Below, in pieces: positions 17,324 through 26,132 of a DNA stretch of 64,000 nucleotides (position 1 is its first letter; each line of letters begins with the position of its first letter). The notes under the pieces are model-generated. The model did not search any database. It had not been told where the DNA came from and worked only from the letters and a program-made list of their open reading frames with translations. The DNA comes from Streptomyces tendae. Lineage in GTDB: Bacteria; Actinomycetota; Actinomycetes; Streptomycetales; Streptomycetaceae. The stretch is from NCBI RefSeq assembly GCF_008632955.1, contig NZ_CP043959.1, positions 6,572,001 to 6,636,000 on the forward strand, written 5' to 3'. Position numbers and translations under genes: made by a program.

Positions 17324-18055
17324 ATGACCGATCCCCGTGCCGTGTCCCGCCCCACGCAAGCCGTAGTCCTGGCAGGCGGCCAGGGCTCCCGGCTCCGTCC
17401 GTACACCGACGACCGGCCCAAGCCGATGGTCGAGATCCCCGGCACGGGAACCCCGATCATCGGCCACCAGCTCACCTGGCTCGCCGAGGAGGGCGTCACC
17501 GACGTCGTCGTCTCCTGCGGCCACCTCGCCGAGGTGCTGGAGAAGTGGCTGGACAGCACCGACCTGCCCGTCTCCGTCACCACCGTCGTCGAGACGGAAC
17601 CCCTCGGCCGCGGCGGCGGCCTGAAGTACGCCGCCGCCCGCCTCCCGCACCCGGACCGCCCCTGGTTCGCCACCAACGGCGACATCTGGACGCGCTTCTC
17701 GCTGCGCGACATGGCCGACTTCCACACCGAGCGGGACGCCGTCGCCACCGTCGCCCTGGCCCGCCCGCGCCTCCCCTGGGGCGCCGTACGCACCGACGGC
17801 TTCGGCCTGATCACCGACTTCATCGAGGCCCCGCCGTCGACGTTCGAGATCAACGCGGGCGTCTACGTCTTCTCCCCCGAGTTCGCCGGCCTGCTCCCGG
17901 AGCGCGGGGACCACGAGCGCACCACGTTCCCGCACCTCGCGCGCGAGCGCCGGCTGGCCGGCTTCACCATCCCGCAGGGCTCCTACTGGCGTGCCATCGA
18001 CACCGCCAAGGACCTCACCGAGGCCGCCAAGGAGCTCGCCTCACAGGGCCGTTGA
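17324..18055 (+). CDS. NDP-sugar pyrophosphorylase (mannose-1-phosphate guanylyltransferase-like)
   Basis: The 243-residue nucleotidyltransferase has the activation motif AVVLAGGQGSRLRPYTDDRPKPMVEI and the metal-binding FATNGDIWT. Later motifs are INAGVYVFSPE and GSYWRAIDTAKDL. It transfers a nucleotide to a sugar 1-phosphate to give an activated sugar for polysaccharide or glycoconjugate synthesis. It has only the catalytic domain, with no left-handed beta-helix or cupin extension. The nucleotide and sugar specificity cannot be decided from sequence alone. It is a single gene followed by a palindromic terminator shared with the convergent DoxX gene. Confidence 0.88.
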   Translation: MTDPRAVSRPTQAVVLAGGQGSRLRPYTDDRPKPMVEIPGTGTPIIGHQLTWLAEEGVTDVVVSCGHLAEVLEKWLDSTDLPVSVTTVVETEPLGRGGGLKYAAARLPHPDRPWFATNGDIWTRFSLRDMADFHTERDAVATVALARPRLPWGAVRTDGFGLITDFIEAPPSTFEINAGVYVFSPEFAGLLPERGDHERTTFPHLARERRLAGFTIPQGSYWRAIDTAKDLTEAAKELASQGR

Positions 18056-18099
18056 ACCGCCGAAGCCCGTGAGCCGGTGAGCCGACCCCCTGACACACC

Positions 18100-18133
18100 A
18101 AGGGGCCCGTACGTCATGACGTACGGGCCCCTT
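18100..18133. terminator. 34-base perfect palindrome between convergent genes
   Basis: AAGGGGCCCGTACGTCA and its exact reverse complement form an uninterrupted 17-base stem between the nucleotidyltransferase stop and the stop of the opposing DoxX gene. Confidence 0.85.
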
Positions 18134-18155
18134 CGTGCCGCTGCCGGGCGTCCGC

Positions 18156-19799
18156 CTACCCCAGCAGGCCGCCGACCAGCCCCGGCCTGCCGGAGGAGCC
18201 GTCGCCGTCCCCGCCCGAGCCGTCGCCACCGCTCCCGCCGGAGCCGTCACCGCCGCCCGAGGTCGGGCCGGTGGTGGTGGACGGTGCGTCACCCTCCGGG
18301 GAGGACTGCTGCGGCGGGGCCTGTCCGGTGCTGCCCTGGGTCTGGGTGGGCGCCCCCGTCGTGGTGCCCGCGCCCTGGGTCGCGCCGGGGGTGCTGCTGG
18401 TCCCGGCCGACGGGCTCGCCGAGCCGGACGTGGCGCCCTGCGTGGGCGAGGTCGACGCGGACGGCGTCCGCTTCTCGTCCTTCTTCCGCTCACCGGACTC
18501 CTGCGGCAGCGGCGAGCCGGGCAGCTCGTTGCGGGGCGCCTCGCCGGGGCCCGGCACGACGACCCGGTCGGCGTCCCGGACGGCACCGCCGAGCAGCGCG
18601 CCGACCAGCATGCTGAAGCCGCAGACCACGAACGTGACGAGCGCCCCGCGCCGGAGCACGTAGCGCCGCAGGTCCCAGATGTCCGCGCGGGGCCCGAGCC
18701 GCCGCCAGGCCCGGCCCGCGAGGCTGCCGTCGACGGAGTAGACGGGGGCGCCCGCGATGATCAGCGGTGACCAGGCGGCGAGGAAGATGATGTCGGGCGT
18801 CTCGTAGGCGGGCACGCTCTTCCAGCTGACGGTGACCAGCAGCGCCGCCGACAGCAGGGCCCCGGCACCGGCGGCCAGGCGCTGCCAGCAGCCGAGGACG
18901 GTCAGGACACCGACGACGACCTGGGCGAAGGCGATGGCCAGCCCGGTGCCGACGGGGTGCGCGAGGGCGAACTGGCGCAGCGGCTCGGCGACGTCCCACG
19001 GGTGCAGGCTGTGCAGCCACTTCACCATGGACCCGCGCGGGCCGCCCTCGAAGTACAGCGGGTCGCAGAGCTTGCTCATCCCGGCGTAGACGGAGATGCC
19101 GCCGAGGAAGACGCGCAGGGGAAGCAGGACGACGCCCAGGTTCATCCGGCGCCCGGGGTAGTACGCGTGCCGCGCCGGGTCGTCGCCGTGGCGCCGCGCG
19201 CGCCGGCCGGTGCCCTCGTGCCGCTCCTCGGACCCGGACTCGTCGAAGACCCCGTCGTCCTCGTCGTAGGCGCTGCCGACCGTGCGCATCGGCGGCAGCA
19301 GCGGTCCGTCGGGGTGGCGGCGCTGGGCGCCGACGAACGGGCTCTCCAGCGGCTGGGTGTCGTCGTCGTACCTGCCGTACCCGTCGTGTCCGACGCCCGG
19401 CTGGGGGATGACCCGGGTGCCGCCGGAGTCGGTGAGCTCGTCGGCGTGGCGGACGCCGCCGTGCCGTACGGCCTGGAGCAGCCGGTGGGCGCCGGTGTCG
19501 TCGGGGGCGGACCTGCCGCTCCACACGACGGGACGGCGGCGCGGCGCGGTCGGTCCCGCGCCCACGGTGGTGACGACGGGGATCCGGGCGGTGTCCTCGG
19601 CGGCACTCAGGTGCCGTGCGATCCGCGGCGATTGGGCGTGCCGCGCCGAGACGCCCAGCTGCACGCGGAAGCTGGCGTGATTGACGATGACCTGCGCCGG
19701 ATCGCTCGGCACCTTCACCATGCTCAGCGCGGGAGCGTCGTCGAGTCCCGACGAGCGGTCCCCCGTGGGTGTGCGGGGTGTTCTGGTGTCCACACTCAT
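18156..19799 (-). CDS. DoxX-family membrane protein with long disordered tails
   Basis: The 547-residue product has an Arg/Asp-rich cytoplasmic N terminus of about 220 residues. A four-helix DoxX membrane domain follows, beginning MNLGVVLLPLRVFLGGISVYAGMSKL, with LAIAFAQVVVGVLTVLG and LLSAALLVTVSWKS. One further helix (LVTFVVCGFSMLVGALLGG) comes next, then a 130-residue Ser/Thr/Gly/Pro tail rich in GSGG repeats. DoxX proteins are small quinone-linked membrane proteins; in mycobacteria a DoxX acts with SodA in oxidative stress. The length of both tails is typical of Streptomyces versions. It is transcribed toward its own terminator, downstream of rlmB on the same strand. Confidence 0.85.
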   Translation of the reverse strand: MSVDTRTPRTPTGDRSSGLDDAPALSMVKVPSDPAQVIVNHASFRVQLGVSARHAQSPRIARHLSAAEDTARIPVVTTVGAGPTAPRRRPVVWSGRSAPDDTGAHRLLQAVRHGGVRHADELTDSGGTRVIPQPGVGHDGYGRYDDDTQPLESPFVGAQRRHPDGPLLPPMRTVGSAYDEDDGVFDESGSEERHEGTGRRARRHGDDPARHAYYPGRRMNLGVVLLPLRVFLGGISVYAGMSKLCDPLYFEGGPRGSMVKWLHSLHPWDVAEPLRQFALAHPVGTGLAIAFAQVVVGVLTVLGCWQRLAAGAGALLSAALLVTVSWKSVPAYETPDIIFLAAWSPLIIAGAPVYSVDGSLAGRAWRRLGPRADIWDLRRYVLRRGALVTFVVCGFSMLVGALLGGAVRDADRVVVPGPGEAPRNELPGSPLPQESGERKKDEKRTPSASTSPTQGATSGSASPSAGTSSTPGATQGAGTTTGAPTQTQGSTGQAPPQQSSPEGDAPSTTTGPTSGGGDGSGGSGGDGSGGDGDGSSGRPGLVGGLLG

Positions 19800-19848
19800 C
19801 TAACCGAGTGACAAGGCGTTAGGACACTGCCTTGACCGGCCAGATGTG

Positions 19849-19874
19849 TCCGGACCGCGTCAAGCCGGTCCGGA
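19849..19874 (-). terminator. Hairpin downstream of rlmB
   Basis: TCCGGACCG and CGGTCCGGA pair perfectly around an 8-base loop, 44 bases after the rlmB stop and before the DoxX start. Confidence 0.6.
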
Positions 19875-19917
19875 CCGTCCGGAATCCTCCATGCGGGTGA
19901 CGAAGCCGCACATGTGT

Positions 19918-20859
19918 TCAGCTCCGGCGGCGCGCCGCCTCGTACAGCACGATGCCCGCCGCGACACCGGCGTTGAGCGACTCCGCGCCGCCCGGCATCG
20001 GGATCCGCACCCGCACGTCACAGGTCTCGCCGACCAGCCGCGACAGTCCCTTGCCCTCGCTGCCGACCACGACGACGACCGGCCCGTCCAGCACCTCCAG
20101 GGCGCTCAGCTCGGCCTCCCCGTCGGCGGCCAGACCGACGACGGTGATCCCGGCCTTCTTGTACGCCTCCAGCGCCCGGGTGAGGTTGGTGGCGCGGGCG
20201 ACGGGCGTGCGCGCGGCCGCCCCCGCCGACGTCTTCCAGGCACCGGCGGTCATGCCGGCCGCGCGCCGCTCCGGCACGAGCACGCCGTGGCCGCCGAAGG
20301 CGGAGACGGAGCGGACGACCGCTCCGAGGTTGCGCGGGTCGGTGACCCCGTCGAGGGCGACGATCAGCGGGTCCTCGCCGTCGTCGTGGGCGTTCGCGAC
20401 GAGGTCCTCGGGGTGCGCGTACTCGTACGGCGGGACCTGGAGCACCAGGCCCTGGTGGTTCAGGCCGTTGGTCATGCGGTCCAGCTCCGGGCGCGGCGCC
20501 TCCATGAGGTTGATGCCGCCGCGCTCGGCCACGAGCTGCAGCGCCTCGCGCACCCGCTCGTCGTTGTCGATGAACTGCTGGACGTACAGCGTGGAGGCGG
20601 GCACGCCCTCGCGCAGCGCCTCGACGACCGGGTTGCGGCCGACGACCAGCTCGGACGTGGAACGGCCGCCGCCCCGACGCTGCTGGGTGCGGCCCGTGAC
20701 GCGCCGGGCCTTCGCCTGGGCGGCGCGCTGCTTGGCGTGCCCCTTGCGCATCTCGGCGGGCGGGGTCGGGCCTTTGCCTTCCAGGCCCCGGCGTCGCTGG
20801 CCGCCACTGCCGACCTGCGCGCCCTTCTTGCCGGACATGCGGCGGTTGTTCGCGGCCAT
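19918..20859 (-). CDS. rlmB: 23S rRNA 2'-O-methyltransferase RlmB (SpoU/TrmH family)
   Basis: The ATG at 20859 gives 313 residues. A basic N-terminal tail of about 70 residues (MAANNRRMSGKKGAQVGSGG onward) precedes the substrate-binding domain (VVGRNPVVEALREG). The SPOUT knot carries motif 1 VALDGVTDPRNLGAVVRS, motif 2 VVVGSEGKGLSRLV and motif 3 IPMPGGAESLNAGVAAGIVLYE. These enzymes methylate a conserved G of 23S rRNA (G2251 in E. coli). The long basic tail is usual for actinobacteria. It lies downstream of cysS, ispF and ispD in an order also found in mycobacteria. Confidence 0.93.
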   Translation of the reverse strand: MAANNRRMSGKKGAQVGSGGQRRRGLEGKGPTPPAEMRKGHAKQRAAQAKARRVTGRTQQRRGGGRSTSELVVGRNPVVEALREGVPASTLYVQQFIDNDERVREALQLVAERGGINLMEAPRPELDRMTNGLNHQGLVLQVPPYEYAHPEDLVANAHDDGEDPLIVALDGVTDPRNLGAVVRSVSAFGGHGVLVPERRAAGMTAGAWKTSAGAAARTPVARATNLTRALEAYKKAGITVVGLAADGEAELSALEVLDGPVVVVVGSEGKGLSRLVGETCDVRVRIPMPGGAESLNAGVAAGIVLYEAARRRS

Positions 20860-21008
20860 GAGGTATCCGTCTCCGTGAAGTCGTGTGCGGTGCGTCCCGT
20901 CCGTGGGCGCGCCTGCGTGTGTGTCTGTGGGTGTGCCTGTGCAGTGTGCCGCCCGAAGGCCCGGACGGCACACTCGATCTTGCGGGCGCCGGGTCCCCGG
21001 TGGGGCCG

Positions 21009-22409
21009 TCAGCGGGGACCGAGGGTCCAGCGCGGACCCTGCGGGCCGTCCTCGATGACGAGCCCGGACTGGTTGAGCTGGTCGCGGATGGCGTCCGCGG
21101 TGGGCCAGTCCTTGCGGGCCCGGGCGGCCTCGCGCTGGTCGAGGACCATGCGGACCAGGGTGTCGACGACGCCGTGCAGGTCGTCCCCGCGGTCGCCGTC
21201 GCCGGCCCAGTGCGGGTCCAGCGGGTCGAGGCCGAGCACGCCGAGCATGGCGCGGACCTCGGCGAGCCGGGCGACCGCCTCCTCCTTGTCGTCGGCGGCC
21301 AGCGCGCTGTTGCCCTGCCGGACGGCGGTGTGCACGACGGCCAGCGCCTGCGGGACGCCCAGGTCGTCGTCCATCGCCTCGGCGAACGCGGGCGGCACCT
21401 CGGCGGCCGGTTCGACGACGCCGCCGGCCTTCTCCACCACGCGCTGCACGAAGCCCTCGATCCGCGCGAACGCGGACTCGGCCTCGCGCAGGGCCTCCTC
21501 GCTGTACTCGATCATCGAGCGGTAGTGCGGGGTGCCCAGGTAGTAGCGCAGCACGATGGGCCGCCAGCGCTTGACCATCTCGCTGACCAGCACCGAGTTG
21601 CCGAGCGACTTCGACATCTTCTCGCCGCTCATGGTGACCCAGGCGTTGTGCACCCAGTACCGGGCGAACTCGTCGCCGTAGGCCTGGGCCTGGGCGATCT
21701 CGTTCTCGTGGTGCGGGAAGATCAGGTCGAGGCCGCCGCCGTGGATGTCGAAGGCGGTGCCGAGGTACTTGTGCGCCATGGCCGAGCACTCCAGGTGCCA
21801 GCCCGGGCGCCCGCGGCCCCACGGCGTCTCCCAGCTCGGCTCGCCGGGCTTGGCCGCCTTCCACATGGCGAAGTCCCGCGGGTCCCGCTTGCCGGTCTCG
21901 CCGTCGGCCGAGGGCTGGAGCAGGTTGTCCAGCTCCTGGTTGGACAGCTTCAGGTAGTCCGGGAACGAGGTGACGGCGAAGTACACGTTGCCGTCGGCCT
22001 CGTAGGCGTGCCCGCGCTCGATCAGGCCGCGCATCATCTCGACCATCTCGGTGATGTGGCCGGTGGCGCGCGGCTCGTAGGTGGGCGGCAGGCAGCCGAG
22101 GGCGCGGTAGCCGTCGCTGAAGGCCCGCTCGTTCTCGTAGCCGATGGACCACCAGGGGCGGCCCTGCTCGGCGGACTTGGTGATGATCTTGTCGTCGATG
22201 TCGGTGACGTTCCTGACGAACGTCACGTCCAGGCCGCGGTAGGCGAACCAGCGGCGCATGATGTCGAAGTTCAGACCCGAGCGGATGTGCCCGATGTGGG
22301 GTGCCGCCTGCACGGTGGCACCACACAGGTAGATCGAGACGCAACCCGGCCGGAGCGGGGTGAAGTCACGAATCTGCCGGGCGCTGGTGTCGTACAGGCG
22401 AATAGTCAC
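21009..22409 (-). CDS. cysS: Cysteinyl-tRNA synthetase
   Basis: The GTG at 22409 yields 466 residues starting MTIRLYDTSARQIRDFTPL, the conserved Streptomyces start. Class I signatures are complete: PHIGHIRSG (HIGH) and EKMSKSLGNS (KMSKS). The zinc ligands are C in SIYLCGATVQ, C in HLECSAMA, and HHE in FPHHENEIAQ. Charging of tRNA-Cys is essential. Although MshC ligases of the mycothiol pathway are cysS paralogues, the full C-terminal anticodon-binding region and the gene context mark this one as CysS. There is no ribosome site, so translation may be leaderless. Confidence 0.96.
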   Translation of the reverse strand: MTIRLYDTSARQIRDFTPLRPGCVSIYLCGATVQAAPHIGHIRSGLNFDIMRRWFAYRGLDVTFVRNVTDIDDKIITKSAEQGRPWWSIGYENERAFSDGYRALGCLPPTYEPRATGHITEMVEMMRGLIERGHAYEADGNVYFAVTSFPDYLKLSNQELDNLLQPSADGETGKRDPRDFAMWKAAKPGEPSWETPWGRGRPGWHLECSAMAHKYLGTAFDIHGGGLDLIFPHHENEIAQAQAYGDEFARYWVHNAWVTMSGEKMSKSLGNSVLVSEMVKRWRPIVLRYYLGTPHYRSMIEYSEEALREAESAFARIEGFVQRVVEKAGGVVEPAAEVPPAFAEAMDDDLGVPQALAVVHTAVRQGNSALAADDKEEAVARLAEVRAMLGVLGLDPLDPHWAGDGDRGDDLHGVVDTLVRMVLDQREAARARKDWPTADAIRDQLNQSGLVIEDGPQGPRWTLGPR

Positions 22410-22498
22410 GACACCAGGGTAGTAGGCGCGGGGGTGTGCGCGGTGCGCACCGCTTTGTTTCGGGGACACATGTCACGTGCGGGCCCGGTGGGGTCGGT

Positions 22499-22525
22499 CG
22501 CGCGGTTCCCCGCGCCCTGGGGGCG
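22499..22525. repeat. Inverted copy of the dispersed intergenic repeat
   Basis: CGCGCGGTTCCCCGCGCCC followed by TGGGGGCG is the reverse complement of the core found twice at 4931-5047. It lies between the cysS start and the ispF stop. Confidence 0.6.
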
Positions 22526-22530
22526 GCCCG

Positions 22531-23025
22531 TCACCCCGATCGCACGACCAGCGCCGTCGCCACCGCCATCAGGCCCTCGTTCCTGCCCGGGAAGCCCAGG
22601 CCGTCGGTGGTGGCGCCGGAGACGGAGACCGGGGCGCCCGCCGCCTCGGAGAGGATCTTCTGGGCCTCCTCCCGGCGCTTGCCGATCTTCGGGCGGGGGC
22701 CGACGACCTGCACGGCGACGTTGCCGATGCGGAAGCCGGCCGCGCGGACGATGCGCGCGGCCTCGGTCAGCAGGGTGACGCCCGAGGCACCGGACCACTC
22801 GGGACGGCCGGTGCCGAAGTGCTGTCCCAGGTCACCGAGGCCGGCGGCGGAGAACAGGGCGTTGCAGGCGGCGTGCGCGACGACGTCCGCGTCGGAATGT
22901 CCGGCGAGCCCGGGCCCCTCCCCCTCCCACTTCAGTCCGGCGCACCACAGCTCGCGGCCGTCCTCGAAGGCGTGGATGTCGGTGCCGATGCCGACCTGCG
23001 GCAGCGGGTACGGCTCAGAAGCCAT
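22531..23025 (-). CDS. ispF: 2-C-methyl-D-erythritol 2,4-cyclodiphosphate synthase
   Basis: IspF forms the cyclic diphosphate in the MEP isoprenoid pathway. The 164-residue protein has the zinc ligands in GIGTDIHAF and GHSDADVVAHAACNALF, and the C-terminal signature ATTDGLGFPGRNEGL. Translation starts at the ATG at 23025 after AGGAGG. The first 11 bases overlap the end of ispD, so the two are translationally coupled as successive steps (with IspE between) of the same pathway. Confidence 0.96.
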   Translation of the reverse strand: MASEPYPLPQVGIGTDIHAFEDGRELWCAGLKWEGEGPGLAGHSDADVVAHAACNALFSAAGLGDLGQHFGTGRPEWSGASGVTLLTEAARIVRAAGFRIGNVAVQVVGPRPKIGKRREEAQKILSEAAGAPVSVSGATTDGLGFPGRNEGLMAVATALVVRSG

Positions 23026-23791
23026 CGTTGAGCCTCCTGCGGGCCAGGACCGCCTCGGCGAGGACCAGGTCGAGGGGGCGGGTGACCTTGAAGGCCTCCT
23101 CGTGCCCGGGAACGGCGACGACGGTCAGGCCGAGCTGCTCGACCATGCCGGCGTCGTCGGTGACGTCGTGCTTCACGGTCTCGTGGGCGCGCACGAGGGT
23201 GGCCCGGTCGAAGCCCTGCGGGGTCTGCACCGCCCGCAGCAGGGACCGGTCGGGGGTGGCGACCACCGGCTCCGGGTCGCCGGGCGCGGCAGCCGGTTCG
23301 ACCTGCTTGACGGTATCGGCGAGCGGCAGCGCCGGCACCACGGCGGGCGCGCCGTCCCGTACGGCCTCCACGACCGCGTCGACGGTGTCCACCGGGACCA
23401 GCGGGCGGGCCGCGTCGTGGACCAGGACGATGTCGTAGCCCTCGGGCAGCGCGTCCAGGCCGAGCTTCACCGACTCCTGTCGGCTCTCGCCGCCGGGGAC
23501 GACGAGCACGTCGGTGCGCTCGGGCAGCGCGTGCGCGTCCAGCAGCGACGTGACCTCGGCCGCGCCGTCGGGCGGCGCCACGACGACGACCAGGGAGACG
23601 GCGCGGGAGTCGGCCATCGCGCGCACCGCGTGCACGAGCATGGGCGTGCCGCCGAGGGCGCGCAGTGCCTTGGGAGCACCGGGTCCGAGCCGCACACCCC
23701 GGCCCGCGGCCGGGATGACGGCCGCTGTCCGGACGGCCGGACGGCCGGATGCGGGGTTCGGCGAGGGCGGCTGGAGCGGATCGTCAGACAT
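23015..23791 (-). CDS. ispD: 2-C-methyl-D-erythritol 4-phosphate cytidylyltransferase
   Basis: IspD joins CTP and methylerythritol phosphate in the MEP pathway. The 258-residue product has the nucleotide-binding AAVIPAAGRGVRLGPGAPKAL, the VHDAARPLV segment, and the late DDAGMVEQLG followed by FKVTRPLDLVLAE. A short Pro/Ser-rich N-terminal extension of about 20 residues is not part of the fold. It overlaps ispF by 11 bases. CarD lies upstream on the same strand but is separated by 350 bases with a hairpin, so transcription is probably independent. Confidence 0.96.
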   Translation of the reverse strand: MSDDPLQPPSPNPASGRPAVRTAAVIPAAGRGVRLGPGAPKALRALGGTPMLVHAVRAMADSRAVSLVVVVAPPDGAAEVTSLLDAHALPERTDVLVVPGGESRQESVKLGLDALPEGYDIVLVHDAARPLVPVDTVDAVVEAVRDGAPAVVPALPLADTVKQVEPAAAPGDPEPVVATPDRSLLRAVQTPQGFDRATLVRAHETVKHDVTDDAGMVEQLGLTVVAVPGHEEAFKVTRPLDLVLAEAVLARRRLNDGF

Positions 23792-24013
23792 GGTTCCTGT
23801 CAGGTTTGTGGGCTCGGCCTACGTGGGTATGGCCTGGGCGTGCCCCGCTCCCGGAGCGGGGAAAGTGCCGGGCGTGACGCCTTGACCAGCCCCTTCCGTG
23901 ACTCTGGTCGAGTCCGACCGCCCGGGCCCGGCACGCCGGGGTGGGGACGTGAGTGATGACACATTCCCCATCACGGCGCAAGTGCAGCCTACGTACGGTG
24001 TCCGGGTACGAAC

Positions 24014-24062
24014 ATGCCGCAGCGCCCGGCGACGTCATGGACGTCATCGGGCACCGCGGCAT
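24014..24062. terminator. Long imperfect hairpin between carD and ispD
   Basis: ATGCCGC/GCGGCAT, GCCCG/CGGGC and GACGTC/GACGTC segments pair around ATG. It is the main structure in the 350-base gene-free interval 23792-24141 and probably ends carD transcription. Confidence 0.5.
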
Positions 24063-24141
24063 TTCGATGTGCTGAGTGCTCTGAGTGCTGCTCCGACGGC
24101 CGGTGTGACCACGCGGCGGGCGGAGCCTCGACTCGGAGGAC

Positions 24142-24624
24142 TCAGGAGGCGAGAACCTCGTCGAGTAGCGCCTCGGCCTTGTCCTCGTTGGTGTTCTCGG
24201 CGAGCGCCAGCTCGCTGACCAGAATCTGACGCGCCTTCGCGAGCATGCGCTTCTCACCGGCGGAGAGTCCGCGCTCCCGCTCACGGCGCCACAGGTCACG
24301 CACGACTTCCGCGACCTTGATGACATCACCCGAGGCGAGCTTCTCGAGATTTGCCTTGTAACGACGGGACCAGTTCGTGGGCTCCTCGGCGTACGGCGCG
24401 CGCAGCACCTCGAAGACCCGGTCCAGCCCGTCCTGACCGACCACATCACGCACGCCGACGAACTCCGCATTGTCCGCTGGCACACGTACCGTCAGGTCAC
24501 CCTGGGCGACCTTCAGCACCAAGTAGGTCTTGTCCACGCCTTTGATCTGGCGAGTTTCGATTGCCTCGATCAGCGCGGCCCCATGATGGGGATAGACCAC
24601 GGTGTCGCCAACCTTGAACGTCAT
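24142..24624 (-). CDS. carD: CarD-family RNA polymerase-binding regulator
   Basis: The 160-residue protein has the RNAP-interaction (Tudor-like) domain MTFKVGDTVVYPHHGAALIEAIETRQIKG and the helical DNA-binding domain from about residue 60. That part contains the RRYKANLEKLASGD and VVRDLWRRERERGLSAGEKRML segments; the Trp in RDLWRRE corresponds to the residue that wedges into the upstream edge of the promoter bubble. CarD stabilises open complexes, especially at rRNA promoters, and is essential in mycobacteria. The neighbouring LpqE-like lipoprotein and ispD repeat the mycobacterial gene order. Confidence 0.96.
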   Translation of the reverse strand: MTFKVGDTVVYPHHGAALIEAIETRQIKGVDKTYLVLKVAQGDLTVRVPADNAEFVGVRDVVGQDGLDRVFEVLRAPYAEEPTNWSRRYKANLEKLASGDVIKVAEVVRDLWRRERERGLSAGEKRMLAKARQILVSELALAENTNEDKAEALLDEVLAS

Positions 24625-24652
24625 GTGACAGGTACCCCTTCCGTGGCTATCC

Positions 24653-24681
24653 AGGGTAACACGGATACGGCGTCTTCTGAA
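24653..24681 (-). promoter_or_regulatory. Candidate HrdB-type promoter for carD
   Basis: On the minus strand TTCAGA and TACCCT are separated by 17 bases, with the expected start about 20-25 bases before the carD ATG. It matches 4 of 6 bases at -35 and the key T, A and T at -10. Confidence 0.45.
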
Positions 24682-25345
24682 TGGCGTTTTCGCAGGTCAG
24701 GGCCATTCTCGGGGCTTGACAACAGCGACAGGAACGTGCTTCGGACGGCTGGCGGAAGCAGGTATTCGCAGGTCGGAGCGGCTCTCCGGGGCAAGCGAAA
24801 CGCGCACGCTACACCCATCCGGAGCCCCACACGAGCGGTCGAACTTACCCATATGTCCGGTTCCAGATGCGCGACTTCCGCTACTCCGTTCGGTGAGCCG
24901 AGCCGGTTCCGGTCGATTCCGGAATTGATCACACGGTGTGAGGATCAACGGCCGGTGATCAATTACCGGGGCCTCCCCATTCCTTCACCGAAATGCGCGC
25001 TCGCGTGAATCACGCGTCGGTCCGGACGGAAGTGGCGCGTGTTTACCCCGGGTCACCTGAGGCTTCCGTGACCGGCGGGGCGGCACCCCGTCGGCGGACC
25101 GGTGCGCGCGGCGACCGCGACCCGCGAGGGGATCCGAGGAGCGACGCGTGATCCACGACCATGACCCGGGTGATCGGGTGACATCGGGCGCGCGGGCACG
25201 CCGCGCGGCCCCGACCCGGGTAGGCGTGGGGAGGGCCGGGTGCAGCCGCCTGCGGGCGGCTCGGTAATCTGAGGCCGCTGACAGACACTTAGGGCGGCTT
25301 CACCCGGTCGCCACCGCACGCTCGAGTCAAGGAGTTGCCGCCGCC
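24682..25345. other. Divergent intergenic region between carD and the lipoprotein gene
   Basis: About 660 bases with no convincing gene. It is less G+C-rich than its surroundings near 24900-25000 and holds short palindromic fragments such as TGATCACACGGTGTGAGGATCA at 24926. It also has a hairpin-like GCCGCCTGCGGGCGGC near 25246. Promoters of the divergent genes must lie here; I cannot place the lipoprotein promoter. Confidence 0.5.
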
Positions 25346-26047
25346 GTGAGCAGCAGCCTTCGACGCGGCGCCCTCGCCGCCGCCGCCATCGCGTTCTCGA
25401 TCACCGCGCTCTCCGCGTGCGCGGCCGGCAACAACGCCCAGACGCTGCAGATCAAGCCGGACAACGCGGCGACGACGGTCGGCGACATCCAGGTGCAGAA
25501 CGCCACCGTCATCACCCAGCCCGACCTGGAGTCGACCGGCCCCGCCGTCGTCTCCGCCACGCTCTTCAACTCGGGCGACAAGGACCAGACGCTCGAGTCG
25601 GTCACCGTCCCCGGCACCGGCAAGACCGCCGAGCTGACCCCCGCCGAGGGCGGCGACCTCGTCGTCCCGGCCGGCGGCCGTCTGATCCTCGGCGGCGAGG
25701 GCAACGCCTCCGCCGTCCTGCCCAGCAGCCGCGAGGCCGTCCAGGACGGCAACGCGCAGAAGATCACCTTCACCTTCAGCGAGACCGGCGAGGTCAGCCT
25801 GCGGGCGATCGTCTTCCCGGCCGAGAACTTCTTCGAGAGCTGGGGTCCGAGCCAGGCCCCCGCCGCGGGCGCCTCCGCCTCCCCGTCGGCGGAGAACTCC
25901 GGCGAGCCGGCCGACGGCGCCACCGGTGAGGCCGAGGGCGAGACCGCCGGCGACGAGACCTCCGGCGACGGGTCCACGGAGTCCGGAGCCCCGGCCGGCA
26001 CCCCCTCCGACGCCGCCTCCGCGAGCCAGGAGTCCTCCGGCCACTGA
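25346..26047 (+). CDS. LpqE-like lipoprotein (DUF461/PCuAC-like fold)
   Basis: A 233-residue lipoprotein: signal GALAAAAIAFSITALSAC with lipobox LSAC, then a beta-rich domain of about 130 residues (DIQVQNATVITQPD, PAVVSATLFNSGDKDQTLESV, LVVPAGGRLILGGEGNA, ITFTFSETGEVSLRAIVFP). A tail of about 70 residues rich in Gly, Ser, Glu and Ala follows. The fold resembles the periplasmic copper-chaperone PCuAC family, but the copper-binding His/Met set is absent. Mycobacterium has lipoprotein LpqE at the same place beside carD. The function is unknown. Confidence 0.82.
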   Translation: MSSSLRRGALAAAAIAFSITALSACAAGNNAQTLQIKPDNAATTVGDIQVQNATVITQPDLESTGPAVVSATLFNSGDKDQTLESVTVPGTGKTAELTPAEGGDLVVPAGGRLILGGEGNASAVLPSSREAVQDGNAQKITFTFSETGEVSLRAIVFPAENFFESWGPSQAPAAGASASPSAENSGEPADGATGEAEGETAGDETSGDGSTESGAPAGTPSDAASASQESSGH

Positions 26048-26065
26048 GCTGCCGTACGCGCACAC

Positions 26066-26113
26066 GACACGCCGAAGGGCGGGACCCGGCCGGGTCCCGC
26101 CCTTCGGCGTGTC
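26066..26113. terminator. 48-base perfect palindrome between lipoprotein gene and phoP
   Basis: GACACGCCGAAGGGCGGGAC continues to CCGG at the centre and then its exact complement, a 24-base perfect stem serving the two convergent genes. Confidence 0.88.
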
Positions 26114-26132
26114 ACACGGACGCCGCGGCGGC

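Noticed and set aside
15922..18072. 716-residue plus-strand frame over the gene-free stretch and the nucleotidyltransferase
   Set aside because: Low-complexity Arg/Pro/His sequence, no start signal, and it runs through a real gene in another frame.
19918..22344. rlmB frame extended to 808 residues into cysS
   Set aside because: The upstream part reads cysS in the wrong frame; the rlmB family start at 20859 is clear.
24716..24740. TTGACA on the plus strand as a promoter for the lipoprotein gene
   Set aside because: It is over 600 bases from the gene and has no -10 at the right distance.
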